Shown: positions 23,707-36,529, counted from the stretch's first letter. The stretch is DNA of 64,000 nt from Loxodes magnus (GCA_946699065.1 CAMPDV010000041.1:1116001-1180000); one strand, 5' to 3'. The notes: a model not told the origin generated them from the letters alone. Translations and numbers: made by a program.

Positions 23707-26302
23707 ATGAAGATAAAAGGAGGAGGTTGTTGTGGTTCTCAGGATAAAAAATTTAAAGATTAAAAAAATAAAGATAAGTAGAGTAATTAGCCAGTATCAA
23801 AATAAGGGTTAAGCAATGATAAAAGTTAGAAATATCAAGAAAATGAACAAATTTTTGGTAATAAGGAACAAAAGATTTATCAAGAAGGATTGTAGCTCTT
23901 AAAAGAAGGTTTGAATGAATAAAAGATGGATAAAGTTCTACAAGGAATTCAAACAATTCAAAAGAATAAGTTTTCCAACATCAAAGATCCATTAGTTCTT
24001 ATAAATCAATTCATTGAAATTATTTCCCATAAGTATGCTGAAGGATGGTCTTTGCTTTTGAAAGAGTAGCTTGTACGAAATCTTCCTGAGTTATTGGCTA
24101 TGTTGCTTTAGAAGAACGAGTAAAACTCCTTTATAAATGAAAAAAAAAAGAAGAGCTCATTTTAAAAATAAATGATAGCTTAAAGTTAGTAAATAAAAAT
24201 AAAAATAGGATTGGAGGTCCAGAACTAGATTTTTACTTAAGATTTAGTTTGATGATTATGGAGAATATTCCAGATAGCAAAGAAACCGAATATTTTGGAA
24301 TTCTATGTAAGATTTTAAAAGTTGCTTAATGAATAATTGCCTTGACGTTTGGAGTTGGAGTTATAGGGTCAGAAGTGATCTCTATTATAAAGGAGTTTTT
24401 CTTATAAGGAAAAGGTTGGGTAAATTAGAAGCTCAACTATAAAAAGATTATTAGATTACGAGTCTTAGATGCTCTTGCATGTGATTTAGTGAGACAATAC
24501 TCAAAATAAAATTTTTACTAATTTTGAGATATTGTTTTGAAAGAAAAAATAGACTTAATATTTAGAGCATGCTATCTTCTAAAACACATGATAAAAAACC
24601 TGTAAGCTAGTGCAGAATTGGTAGAAGACTCATGTAAGCTTTTAGAAAAACTATGTGACGACAAGGATTGGTAGATAAGGTACTATGCAATGAAGACATT
24701 TTTGGAATTGACTTTAGAAAAGAACCAAATAGCTTGCACTTATAAGGAAAGAATATTTAAGTTGAGAAAAGAGAACTTAAGCAAGAATGTAAAAGAGCGT
24801 TAGATAATTCTAGAATTATTAATGGATCCAGAGCATTTTGTTTTATTTACTTAAACAATAGAAAAGAATTGGTTGGCACTTAAGGACATTAGCAGTAGTA
24901 TATATTAAAATATGATAAGGACTTTAAAAGAAGAGGTTTCGGGGAAGCAAGAATATTATGTAAGCTTACTTTGCGCTCCTAATCCTAATTCATAAGCTGA
25001 GGATGATCTTAACCTTGAAATTTTGAAATTTTTAGAAAACGATACTAAGATAGGATTATTACTTCTGGGAGATTCCGGTTCTGGAAAGTCCTTGTTCCTG
25101 AAGATTTTAGCCTTAAAATATCTAGACTAGAAACATGAATACTTATCCATATATGTGTATCTCCCAACTATAAAAGCATTCGAAGACAAATTAATAGAAT
25201 CTGCTTTAGATAATTATTAAATAGAAAGAAATGAGACATTGAAATTTAGAAAGATTCTGTTCTTATTTGACGCGTATGATGAGTTGGGAGAATGCAAGGC
25301 TATTATCAGTAGTAATAAATTAAAGCAAAAGTATCCTCAGGCAAAATATATAATAACATGTAGAGTAAATTATGCATTAAAAGAAAAAATTACCAACATT
25401 ATTTTTCACCATACAGTAGCGAAAGAGTCTAATTATAAGAGTTATAGGAACTGTATATAAAGCCATTCGATATCGTTTAGATAGAAAAATATATAGAAAA
25501 AGTCCTAGTTAAGAAGAACCAGTAATAATAAAGTGCAAGTCAAGTTTCAAGACAAGTGGAAGCATCTTAAATATAAGAGATGATGGCATTAATATAGAGA
25601 ATACCTGGTCTGAAAGAAATTATCGGTAATCCCTTTCTGCTATATATTTGTTTGAATGAGGAAGAGATATTAGATTATTTAAAAAGTGTTTAAGTAGTTT
25701 AAAAGTCTAGAATATATGAGATTTTCATAGTTTAGTGAAACAAAAGAACCTAAGAAAAATTGTAAAATCAGGGTTTAAAAAGTAAGGTGCTCAACTAGTA
25801 AATAAAGTTGTTTGAAAGTATCTAAGTGAATGCGGCATGGGAGATGTTACAGGGTTCGGTGGAGATATCAAGCTTTGATGAAGTGAATCAAAAGTGGATA
25901 GAATAGTTTACGGACGATTAAAACCATATAGGGTGTTTGATATAGACAAAGGAATAGAATAATAAAAAGAGGTTTGAGTTTATTCATGCGTTGATAAGAG
26001 ATTAATATGTGGCAAAGAATATTATAGATTTAGTTTCATCCGCTAAGGCATAAGCAATAGAGGTTCACAATATAAATAAATTTTTGAAAGTGGACAATCT
26101 GGAGATACTATAGTTTGTGAGAGAGATTTATAATTCAAATTCTGCTAATAATAATTCAAGTGTGTAATAAAATCTATTGGAGATAGTGAGAATGTCCAGT
26201 ACTAATGTTTCTTTATAAATAGTGGCAACTAATAATATAACGATATTGAATTGGAGGGATTACTAATTTACATCTTTGGATCTATCGGGTATATGTGTGT
26301 CC
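23707..26302 (+). CDS. STAND NTPase with NACHT domain (NLR-like), C-terminus cut off
   Basis: From ATG at 23707 (MKIKGGGCCGSQDKK, a Gly/Cys start that could be lipidated) the frame gives an alpha-helical N-terminal half with a HEAT-like helix pair (CDDKDWQIRYYAMKTFLEL), then a NACHT NTPase: Walker A GDSGSGKS at 25068-25091, Walker B ILFLFDAYDELGE at about 25254-25290, sensor YIITCRVNY, and the helical arm (IKPFDIVQIEKYIEKVL, IYEIFIVQW, RFEFIHALIRDQYVAKNI). At the end YQFTSLDLSGICVSEI starts a pentapeptide-like part that stops at an inserted ORF1 fragment. Two single-base losses, both in homopolymers (A10 at ~24140 and T5 at 25402-25406), shift the frame. In-frame TGA sits at Trp places (24330, 24525, 25736), beside seven TGG. 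Ciliate relatives continue into pentapeptide and WD40 repeats. It probably senses a ligand through its C-terminal repeats; that part is missing here. Confidence 0.85.
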
Positions 26303-26475
26303 GAAATTAAAAATTCTAGCCAGATGAGCTTGGAGTGGCTGATTAAATAGTGATAAACCACCAAGCAGAGGTTAGGAAACTGAGAAAGGATAATGAGAAG
26401 CGAATGGTAAAACTCAGCCTACCGGAAGGAATAGAATCGATCTTATGACTTGAGAAAGAGAACTAAGACCATCAT
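26303..26475 (+). mobile_element. Truncated LINE-like ORF1 fragment
   Basis: The sequence from CCAGATGAGCTTGGAGTGG to AGAAAGAGAACTAAG is ~80% like 62275-62425 in the ORF1-only element (coiled-coil part, ..RKLRKDNEKLMEKL..). It interrupts the NACHT gene exactly where the pentapeptide region begins. Both ends are lost. Confidence 0.75.
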
Positions 26476-27320
26476 GAAAAAAAATAAAAAAACATAATAA
26501 AAAATTCCGAAAAAAAAATTAGCTAAAAAACAAAAAAATCTAAAAAATAGACTGGAAAAACTAAAAAGAATCTAGACAAGCGCAGAAAGTAACATTCTAT
26601 AAAAAAAATAAGTAAAAGAAAAAGAAGATAAAGCAAAAAAAAAAGTGAAGAAATGATACTTTCGCGATTCGAAAGAAATCTGAGTGAAGAAACTGCAAAA
26701 AATTCTATGATCAAATAAGTACAAAAGAAAAAGAAAAATAACATAAGAATAAGGAGGAAAAAAAGGCAACTGAGAAAATAAAGAGAAAAAAGTTTCTGCG
26801 ATAAAGGATTTAATAAAAAAGATAAACATTTAAATGAACAGAGAAAGATTAAAAAAAAACGAAGAAGAAATAGAAGTAAAACCCTAAAATGTATTTAAAT
26901 AAAAGTTATTTCAGTAGTTACGAAGGAAGAGGGAAATCGATTTAAAATTTAAAAAAAAGTTAGTACTCAAATAAATAAATTATCTATTTAAAGAAAAGAA
27001 GTATTTACTCATTAGCGCTTAAAAACACAAAGAGAAAAAAATTTAAAATCAAAAAAAGCTATATGTCTTAAAAGTTTTAAAATCGGAAACATTTATGAAA
27101 AACTAATCAGAAAAAAAAACCAATAAAAAAAAATAAAGGGTTAAAAAAATATGTTGAAAGTAAGCTGCAAGAGATATGAGACAGTATTATAAGAAAAAAA
27201 AAGATTAAAAAAATCTGAATATGTAATTGGAAAAATTCTAAAATTAAAAAATTAAAGGCGAGAAAAAAAGAAACATACTTCAATAAAAAAACCTTAATCT
27301 TGATGAAATATTTTAAAACT
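26476..27320. other. A-rich, purine-biased low-complexity stretch
   Basis: Nearly all A with scattered G; long runs of AAAAAA and GAAAAAA. No motif recognised. Two short standard-code frames on the minus strand are only the T-rich reverse of this. Confidence 0.6.
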
Positions 27321-30300
27321 AAAAATTGTTTTCACTTGTCATTGCCTACTCCTCCTATTTCTGCCTTTTCCGATCAGAAATTCCAAATACAACTCCTACA
27401 AAAACTTATAAACCTCCTTTTACCCTTAAAAATCGTTTTCACTTGTCAAAAAGTTTAGATTTATATGAAATGGAAAAAGTAAAAAAGGAAGACATAAAAG
27501 AGAGACTGAAACAAGAATAATTAAAAATTGATGAGATCAAGATTATTATTAAAAAACATTAAAAACATTTATTAGAGTCTCATTGAAGGAAGCAATTCTT
27601 GCAGTTATAGATGTCAAAATTTTTTTTATTTTAAATTTAAATATAAATAAAACAGTTTCTTACAATAACTCTTTTATTAAAGTGAAATATTATTACTAAA
27701 TAGCTTTTTATTACCCTTAATTTTTTAAATAAATATTGAAATTTAAGTTCTAAAAACTATTTAAATTGCTAACGAATTCATTTAAAGAACTCTTTATTTA
27801 ACTTTAATTAATAAAACACGAAGAATATAAAGGAAGAAATACCTTAAAGGAATTTTAGTTCTAAGTAAAGCAAACGAAACATTAGCCTTATGACTTTAAT
27901 AATATAAAATTCTAAATGATAGCAAAATATAGTTAAATAATACTTTATAATAGTAAGATATTAATATTAAAAATACTATATAAAAAATATAAATTATATA
28001 ATAATTATATGTTTAGATAGAATTAATTATCTTTGTATCAATTAAAAATTAATAAAAAGGAAGCTTTTCATAATTTTTATATGAATTTTAAAAATTGGTT
28101 AACAATAAGCATTTGATTACTAGATTATAAAAATAAAAAGGTTCACATTTGATAATCAATGACTATAACAATTAAAACTATAATTTAGGGAATTAAAAAG
28201 TAAATATAGTTAAACATATCTTTAGAGATAACTGCATAAAATAAAATTAATAAAGAATTATAAAAAATTATAAATTTAATGAATATATAAGTTTTAGTTC
28301 TAAATAATATAAGAAATTATAATAAGAATCTTAACTAACTTGTATTATATATTAAAGTAAAGTATAAATTATTAATTTATATATAAATATCCAATTAAAC
28401 ATATTATAATTATAATTATGTAAAATTAATAATTTTATCAATGCCAGTAAAAAAATTTAAATAAGACATTATTATTAATTTGCTATCAATAAGAAATTCA
28501 TACTTACATAAAATATTCAACTATAATTAAATTACTTTATTCCTATTATTTAAAAACATATTTTAACTAAAACTATCATTTAATATTATAAATGCTAAAA
28601 GATTAAATTTTATTTTTCAATCATTTTAATTAATTATATATATATCAACATATATATTAGAAAATTGAAATATTTAAATGAAAAAATATAATAATAAATT
28701 CTAATTACTAACAAATTTTCTGATTTTTAAAATTAATAAGTTAAAATAATTATTCGCTATTTAAAAGTTTAAATAATAAGTCATAATAATAAACTATAAG
28801 AAATTAAATATTTTGATCATTGAGACATAATTGTAGTATTATTGGATTTAACAAGCAAATTTCGGTACCTTCATAATTATGAAATATCTTTTACTTATAA
28901 ATTTTATAAAAATAACTAAAGAATATTCAGGTTAAAATATTCATCCTTCAATATTTTCTTACATTTTTATCTATAAATTTTTATGTTTTTTTAATCTTTT
29001 TAAATGCTTTTTTGAATTTTCAGTATTTTTCTATCTTAGTGATAAATTATAATTTATGTAATTATTGCTTAATAAGATTTCTTTAATCATTAAAAATAAT
29101 TTAATAAAAATTAAAATGATGATTATTTTTCTTTAAATTTAAAAAATTTCTCATTTTAAATATGTTTTTCAAATTTTATAAAAATTGGAAAAAGATTTAT
29201 AAATAATTAAACTAAGATAAACTTTTTTGTTATTCCATATTTAAGATTTTGCTAAACATTTGTAATTGTTTGTTTAAAAAATACTTTTCTTATTATTTAT
29301 AAATATGTTTTTTATTACATAAAAATATTGTGAAAATAATGTATTTATTTGTTTAAAAAAATAAAATTTTTATTCTTTGAATTTAAGTTATTTAAAATCT
29401 CTTTTAATTGGATTTAAATAAAAGTAATTCATTAATTTTATTTACTGTATTTTTTAATTTAAAAGTTCGAAGAAATAATTTATCAAAATACAAGAAATTT
29501 TATAAAAATAATTTTGCATTTATATCAAATAAAAATTAGGAAACATTTATTTTTTAAACTAGTTTTTTTCTAAATTTGTAATTATTAATTTCTCAAGATG
29601 AAAAAGAGATTAAGAATTACCTATTAGAATTTTTGTTACTATCAAAGATAAAAATGATTTTTCTCATTTTAAGTTTAAATAAAGTGTAAATAAGAATCTT
29701 AAATGATATTAAAATATTTATTATAAATAAATTTAATTTTTTAAATAATTTAAAGTTACAATAAAAAATTGAAATTTTTTAAATTTCTATTGATTGGTTA
29801 GCGATTTTGTTTAACTAAAAAGAGTTTCTTTTATGAGAAAAGCTGATGCATTTTTTTATGCTCCGTACTCAAATCAAATTATAACTTTTGCTATTTATCT
29901 AATTCAACTAAGTTTTTTTTTACTAAGAGAATTATTCAAATAATTAATTTTATAACTTCATTTTAAGTTTAACAGATATACATTTTAATAAAGGTTTCAT
30001 TCTTAAAACATTTATATTATTTCTAGCGTGCTTTAAAAACTGAGAGTTTTGGCCCAAAAAAAAAAAAATTACCGCGTTTACTTCAAATGTAATTTCTTAA
30101 ATAAATTTAATATCTATGATAAATAGAATACCTTTGAAAACATTTATATTATTGTTTTCTTCTCAAGAAGAATCTGCTAGTTTGAATAAATAATATGAGC
30201 TAATAAGGCTCTAACAAAATATTTTATAAATAAATGCCCCTAAAATAGTATTCTGCTATCTTTAGGACTAAAACTTAAAAATAAACTTAAAAGCAAACTA

Positions 30301-33300
30301 TTCTTACTTTCTCAAGAATTTGAAAATTTTTTTATTAAATTTTTTACAACAAAAAAAAATATAAATTTTATAATTTTGTATGCTTTTACAGTTTTTTTAA
30401 CTCTTAACCTACTTTGTTTCCTTTTCAGTAATGAATAATATACAAATAATTCTTATTGCTCCTTTTCGATATTATTTAAAAAAATATACGTGATGTCGAT
30501 ATTTTCTTTATTAATTAAGAAGTTTGATAATTTATAGACTAATTTCAGAAGAAAAATTATGATGTAATAATTTTTTTAATTTTAAATTGATCTTTAGTTA
30601 AACTGTATAAATAGAAAGCAGAACAAAAATGTTTATTTTAATCTGTAAACATTTTTACAAATATCTAAAAAGTGAAAGAGGTCAGAACGTCTAAAATTTA
30701 CTTATGTAGAAAAAAATTAAAAATTATTAAATTGTTTTAATAATATTTATAAAATTTAAAAGATACGAGCATGTCAAAAATAATTTATTTAGAAAAAATA
30801 GCAGTATTTTATTACAATAAAAAAAAAGTACATACGCAAAGGAAAATTTTATTAAAATTATGTAATTTTTTTTGCTAATCATTTTTTTCGTTTACATTTT
30901 TTATATTCTTCAACTAATTTTAGATACTAATTTTTTTTCGAAATTTATTTTATCTTATCTAAGATTATGAAAATTATTTTCGATCATCAGTTTATTAAAT
31001 AATTAGGATAATTTAATTTTTATTATTTGTAATAAAGATTTTTTGCTTTTTTTATGAAATTAATTTATATATTAAAACGAAGTTTTAAATTAGATTAAGA
31101 TTTTCAGTTATAGATTTAAATAAAATTGATCTTAGTTTTACTTAAAATTAATTCTATAAATTCTGATCAAGATATGATTTATTTTTTAATAATTTATCAA
31201 AATTTTGTTAAATACTCTTTTTTTATAATTTCATTTAATTTTGATGAATTTGGTTCGAAAATTATTTTTAATATACTATTTATTTAGAGACCGCTTTTAT
31301 ATTATTTGTTATTACTATTATTAAATTTAATTAAATAGAGTTTAATAATATTTTAGATAGTATTAATTAAATGTTTTACTTATGATTTAATAATATTTAT
31401 TTATAGCTATTTTAAATAAATTTATAAAATTAATATGAGAAAATACTTTTCGAGGTTATGTTTTCATTATTAATATTTCTGTAATACTATTCGATAAAAA
31501 GAATACATAAATGATTATTATAAAAAATGTACTTCTGATTAATTAAATGTTAATAAAATTTCCTATGAATATTCATTGATTGCCTCTTTTTTAATTATAG
31601 TTTAAAGTTTTATAATGAATTTAAAGATTTTATTTGATAATTTTTTTAATTATATGTCTCTATTAAGTTTTAAAACATTACAGTAGTAGAGTAAGACTTT
31701 TATAAATAAATTGGAATTTATATTTCAGTCAAATATTTAAATTGTAAAAATTTAGTACATAAGAATCTTGATTAAAAGATAAAAATATTATTAAATATTT
31801 GCCTTAGAGAATTTAACTGTGAACTAATTTTCTTCTATTAATGTACTTTTATCAAAAATAGATATATTATTTTTCATGAAAGATTAAATTAAAATAATTT
31901 TATGCTTAAACTATGATTAAATCAATAGTTTCTATTACATTTAGGATTTTTAATATGTTACTCTCATCTAAGTCCATTATAAGAAATTTAGAACATTTTA
32001 TTAAGTAATTTATTTGTTTTGAGAATAAAGTAAATTTAAATCTTTAACGATGTTTTATAATATATTAGATATAATAGATTTAAATAAGATACATTATATT
32101 TTAATGAAAAATTTCAATTAAATTCAGGGCGCTTAGATTTTTTACCTTTAACTTAGTGGTTTATAGTTAATGTTAATTTTTTTATGACGAATTTAAAAAA
32201 CTATTTTTTTAAGGTAACTATATCTAAAATGTTCTAAGCGTTTTTAAAGATTAACAAAATCTTATTTTTAAATAGATATATATAGCAACTAATGTCTTTA
32301 TTTTTACTTCAACTAAGATTCTAATTTTGTTTTATTTTTTATTTTCGATATAAAGTTCTTTTTGTATTTAGTTCTGAATATTTCCAATTTAAATTAAGTA
32401 AGAGCAATATTTTTATTTTAGATAGGTTCAGATTTTTTATGGTTTAGTTTTTAACTTCTTTTTCAGATACAGTTTTTTCTATTTACTTAATTATTAAATC
32501 TTTTAAAATTTATAAATTTTTATTTTTTTTTATTTTCAAAAACAGAGTATGTATTTTTTTTAAACTAGATCTTAATTAATTTAAAAAAAATAAATAAAAA
32601 ATTCAAGAATATTATTATTTCTCATTCGAATTCTTTTTAAAATTAGGTAAGCAAAATATATTTTATGTAAATTTAAAACTCATTGAACATTATTCTAGAT
32701 GTTTTTTAAGATGATTATGCTAAAAATTGCATTTTTTTAATATTTATTAACCTTCTAAATATTTTTTTTAATCTTTTAAGTTGTTTGTAAAAAAAAAACA
32801 AGTAAGAAATTTAAAACGACAAAAAAAATCTTTATTTTTCATCTTTTCTAAAAAAATTTAAATTTTAAATGATTTTCTTAGATAAGAATATTTACAGACA
32901 TAAAAAATTTTTAAAAAGATTTATTCCTTCCCGAAAATCTCTTGCAGTGTAAAAAGCTGAGCAAAAAACAAAAATAAAATTTTTGCTTTTTTTAACTTAT
33001 ATCCTTTTTGAATTTATGTCAAAAAAATTAAGCTTTGCTTTTTATATAAATCCGAAAAAAATAGCTTTGTATTGAAAAAAAATAGACTGAATCCAAAAAA
33101 AAAAATTTTAAATTAAAAAAAATTGGACTTCTTAAAATTTTGAGCTGCTTATTAAAACTTTTTTCTACAACTTTTGTCCTAAAATTACTTTATTCCGTTT
33201 TTCCTTTTGAAAAACTATTTAAATAAAAAAAATCATTTACACATTATTCAGTTCTTATTAAAAAATATCAATGAAAATAACCTTTTTACTTTTTACATTG

Positions 33301-34450
33301 CCCTTATTCCCTTTCAAAAAAATTATCCCGATTCTCGCAAGATTATTCCGTCCCAAAAAATCTCTTGTAGTGTAAAACGCTGAGCAAAAACGAAAATAAA
33401 ATTTCTGCTTTTTTAGCTTATATACTTTTTGAATTTAAAACAAAAAAATATAAAAATTTTTAGAAAATTAAAAAAAAATGTTTTAAAAATCCGAAAAAAT
33501 AATTTGTGTTAAAAAAATCAAAAAAATTTGAAACTAAAAACAAAAAATTTTTATGGAAATTTTAACCGCTTATTAAAAAAAAATCCATTTCTAAATTCTC
33601 TTTCACAAAAAAAAATTGTATTTAAAAAAAAATCGAAATTTTTAAATTATTAAAACTTTTTCTAAAAAAATCTATAAAATAACTTTTATTCCGTTTTTAC
33701 TTTTTTAACATGCTACTTTGATAAAAAAAAATTAAATTCTAATTGATCAAAATCAAAAAAAAATCTAAATCTAAAATTCAAAATTTTTAGAAATTTTTTA
33801 AATAACTTAAAAAAAATTCAAATTTAATTCATAGAAAAAAATTTCAAACTTATTTCTAAAAAAAACAAACAAATTCTAATCGACTAAATAAAAATGAAAA
33901 AATATTATCCCTTAAAAAATTTCAAATACAAATTTTTTATTTGACGACTATTCCTAAAATTTTTTTACAAAAAATTCTAAATACTCTTTTAAATAATTTT
34001 CCTTTATAACCACATTCTAAATTATCGAAATAATTCTAACTTTAATAATTTAAATATTGCATACTTACATCTAAAATATAAGAAATAAATTTTAAAAACA
34101 TATGATATACCTTTTATTAATATTCAAATACAAACTTTATCCAACTATACTCACCTACATCACAGTCATTTAACTAAATTTATTTATTACTCTAACTCTC
34201 TAAACTACTCTTTAACAACCTCTTAAGATTAACACCACTTCTCAATTTTAATCCAATATATAAAATAACATAATATCCAAATACTTAGAAACTATACTTG
34301 TACTTGTAATATTATATAAATTATTATCACTTAAAAAACACTTACTTATAAAGTAAACTTATTAATACCTAAAGTGTATTAGAAAATAATAATTATAAAT
34401 ATATTTTTTAATTCTTAATTAAGTAAAGTTTTAATTTGTTCGTAACGTCC
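27320..34450. other. Long gene-poor AT-rich region
   Basis: About 7 kb without any family motif. The only structure I can support is two reversed copies of the ~45-bp motif at 32.92-33.40 kb and a shift to A-rich DNA from 32.8 kb. From about 34.0 kb the plus strand becomes C-biased, leading into the intron array. Confidence 0.5.
32915..33400 (-). repeat. Two reversed copies of the ~45-bp CTCAGCGTTTTACACTAC motif
   Basis: Near 32930 and 33345 the plus strand reads TTCCGTCCCAAAAAATCTCT and then GTAGTGTAAAACGCTGAGCA (best copy at 33.35 kb), the reverse complement of the units at 5.9-7.0 kb. Their spacing is ~415 bp. Confidence 0.6.
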
Positions 34451-34457
34451 TTCACTC

Positions 34458-36414
34458 TCAACTCCTCACTACATAACATTGAATTATCCCTTACATCCTA
34501 AAATTTATTTAAAAACCTCATTACCCCCTTATAATATTAAAATAACTTACATTCTATATTAACAATAAAATTACACTTACCACCTAAATCAATATTAAAC
34601 ACATTACAATCTGAAAATAACCTATAAAAAAATACTTACATACTAAAATAGACCATTACATTCTAAATGTAACCTTAAACTTACTCCCTTCATTTTCACC
34701 TTAAACTTTAACTTACAATCTTCATTTTCACCTTAAACTTTAACTTACCATCTTCATTTTCACCTTAAACTTTAACTTACTCACTTCATTTTCACCTTAA
34801 ACTTTAACTTACCATCTTCATTTTCACCTTAAACTTTAACTTACTCACTTCATTTTCACCTTAAACTTTAACTTACTCACTTCATTTTCACCTTAAACTT
34901 TAACTTACTCCCTTCATTTTCACCTTAAACTTTAACTTACCATCTTCATTTTCACCTTAAACTTTAACTTACCATCTTAATTTTAACCTTAAACTTTTAT
35001 TTACAATCTTCATTTCACCTTAAACTTTAACTTACTTTCTTAAGTGTTAATTATTAAAATGAAACTTACCATCTTAAGTGTTAATTATTAAACTTGAACT
35101 TACCTAAATTAAGTGTTAATTATTAAAATGAAACTTACTCCCTTTAAACGTAATTTAGTAAAACAAATACTTACAATCTTATTGCGAAACATTTAAAATG
35201 AAACTTACATGCTAAATCATTATTAAATACTAACTTACCATCTAAATATTATAATTAATCCTTACTCCCTATTATTGAAGTTATTTAAGACTTACATCCT
35301 TTTAATTAAAGTAAATCTTAAACTCACCTTGCTCTTTATTAAAGTTATAAAATCTATTTACTGTCTATATTATTGTAAGAAAATTAAATTTGAACTTACT
35401 TAATTCCATTTGCAACCTCTCACTATTCAACATATTTTAACTCGCTACTGTTTAACCGTCATTCAATATAACCTTATTCTTAACGATACTCAAACCGTTA
35501 GGCAATAACTCAGTTTAAGCTTAGATCTATTGCTTTATCTAACCGATAGTAGTCCCTTATTTTACTGATAACTATACCGTTTTATTGTTTGGCGATACAA
35601 TAGTTATCTAGATGTCCTATTACTTAGCCGAGATATTTTGAGGTTATTGAATTTGTTTAGGCTATATCACTTAAGGCTTTACTTGTTACTATTCGATTTA
35701 TTTAACTTGCAGAGATGATAACTGCTATTATTGACTTTAGATTTAAGTACTCAACTTTTATATCTCATTCTTCAAGTAACTATTTTCCTATGTCACTTAA
35801 GTTAGATTAAACTTGCAAGAGTCTAGTTCCTCAAAAACTTTAACCGATACCTGATTGCTCTTCTAGATGATTTTTTAAACATCAGCTATCAATTTTGACA
35901 CCTATTGCTCACTCTATGGAGATTCTTAATAAATGATCTACTACTAACTGCTTCCTTTTTTATCCATCATCTATTTCTACATTTTGAAAAACCTCAACTA
36001 TTCTTAGATTTACTTATCCTGCTAAATCAACTGTCTTTGTAAGCTGATATTCTCCTTAAACAAATAAGTACTCACGTGCTTTATCAATTACTAGATGAAA
36101 AGACTGTAAACCTTGGACAATTAAGTTTAAGCTTGACGAACTCTTGACGATTGATTCTATAACATCGTTATATTTCCCATGAGGTTCTTTTGTTCAAGAC
36201 GCTTAAGTAACTAAGTGTCTTATTGTAAATTTACTGGATGAATTTTGTGAACTTTCTAGCAATTTTAGTCAAAGCATTTGAATGCCTAACTTTTCTAAAA
36301 CTAATCCTGGACACAGGTATAGCATATGTTGTGCTTGCAAGGTAACAACATTGGTATTTTAATCTACCCATCGAAACTTCCTTGACACTAATGACATTTA
36401 GCAGTCTAGGACAT
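34458..36414 (-). CDS. RING finger - coiled coil - ubiquitin-like protein; C-terminal tail encoded by a 30-intron array
   Basis: The main exon (36414-35400) encodes 338 residues with no in-frame TGA. Residues 7-52 form a C3HC4 RING: C7-x2-C10-x15-C26-K-H28-x2-C31-x2-C34-x12-C47-x4-C52 (LPCKHNICYTC). Residues ~60-240 are helical, Gln-rich coiled coil. Residues 269-338 look like a ubiquitin fold: QITIVSPNNKTVQLSV, TTIGQIKQQIQ, VILNDGQTVASQNML, LQMEL. RING proteins of this kind are usually ubiquitin ligases. The exon stops in phase 1 at GAATTAA^GTAAGT. The array at 34469-35399 follows; removing 30 GT..AG units adds 87 nt and an 11-nt last exon, giving a 370-aa product ending ..EWGLRS then TGA. 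All five Trp in the tail are TGG. The splicing is inferred from sequence only; the RING and UBL calls are firm by motif. Confidence 0.85.
34469..35399 (-). repeat. Array of 30 tandem mini-introns separated by single codons
   Basis: Read on the minus strand, the whole 931 bp parses into 30 units that begin GTAAGT (or GTAATG, GTAAGG, GTAAAT, GTGAGT) and end in AAG, TAG or CAG. Unit lengths run from 17 to 35 nt and their interiors differ widely at both ends of the array. The DNA between units is exactly 3 nt in 27 of 29 gaps, 6 nt once (AGCAAG) and 0 nt once. In the centre nine consecutive units are the same 29-mer, with two near-copies. The separators there read ATG, GGA, TGA, TGA, ATG, TGA, ATG, ATT. 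An ordinary minisatellite would not keep 3-nt spacers between units of different length and sequence. Alternative parsing: in the 29-mers an inner AG allows a 17-nt intron plus a 15-nt exon. Confidence 0.85.
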
Positions 36415-36439
36415 TTCAGATTACATTATTAATTTTAAA

Positions 36440-36520
36440 AAAAACTTTTCCTTTTAAACAAAATCCACGTATATATACGTTAAATAATAATAATAATAAT
36501 AATAAAAGATGAATATAAAG
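36440..36520. promoter_or_regulatory. Palindrome and TAA microsatellite upstream of the RING-UBL gene
   Basis: A perfect 14-bp palindrome ACGTATATATACGT lies at about 36469-36482, some 55 bp before the gene start, followed by (TAA)n. It could be a promoter element with a TATA-like core; this is only position and symmetry. Confidence 0.35.
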
Positions 36521-36529
36521 AAAATATAA

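Noticed and set aside
23753-23956. Minus-strand standard-code frame
   Set aside because: It is the reverse of the Lys/Gln-rich N-terminus of the NACHT gene.
26523-26829. Two minus-strand Phe/Leu/Ser-rich frames
   Set aside because: They are the reverse of an A-rich low-complexity tract.
30000-34000. Possible genes in the T-rich region
   Set aside because: Frames are open in this code by default and none shows a motif, charge pattern or repeat conservation.
34686-35036. CRISPR-like or plain minisatellite reading of the 32-bp repeats
   Set aside because: There are no spacers of CRISPR size, and the same GT..AG / 3-nt organisation continues on both sides with units of other lengths and sequences, which a minisatellite does not explain.
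35440-36397. A second, smooth-looking frame over the RING-UBL gene (MSLVSRKFRWVDQ..) with eight TGA as Trp
   Set aside because: It is a shadow frame: the neighbouring frame has the full RING and UBL motifs and no TGA. It shows that openness alone is worthless here.
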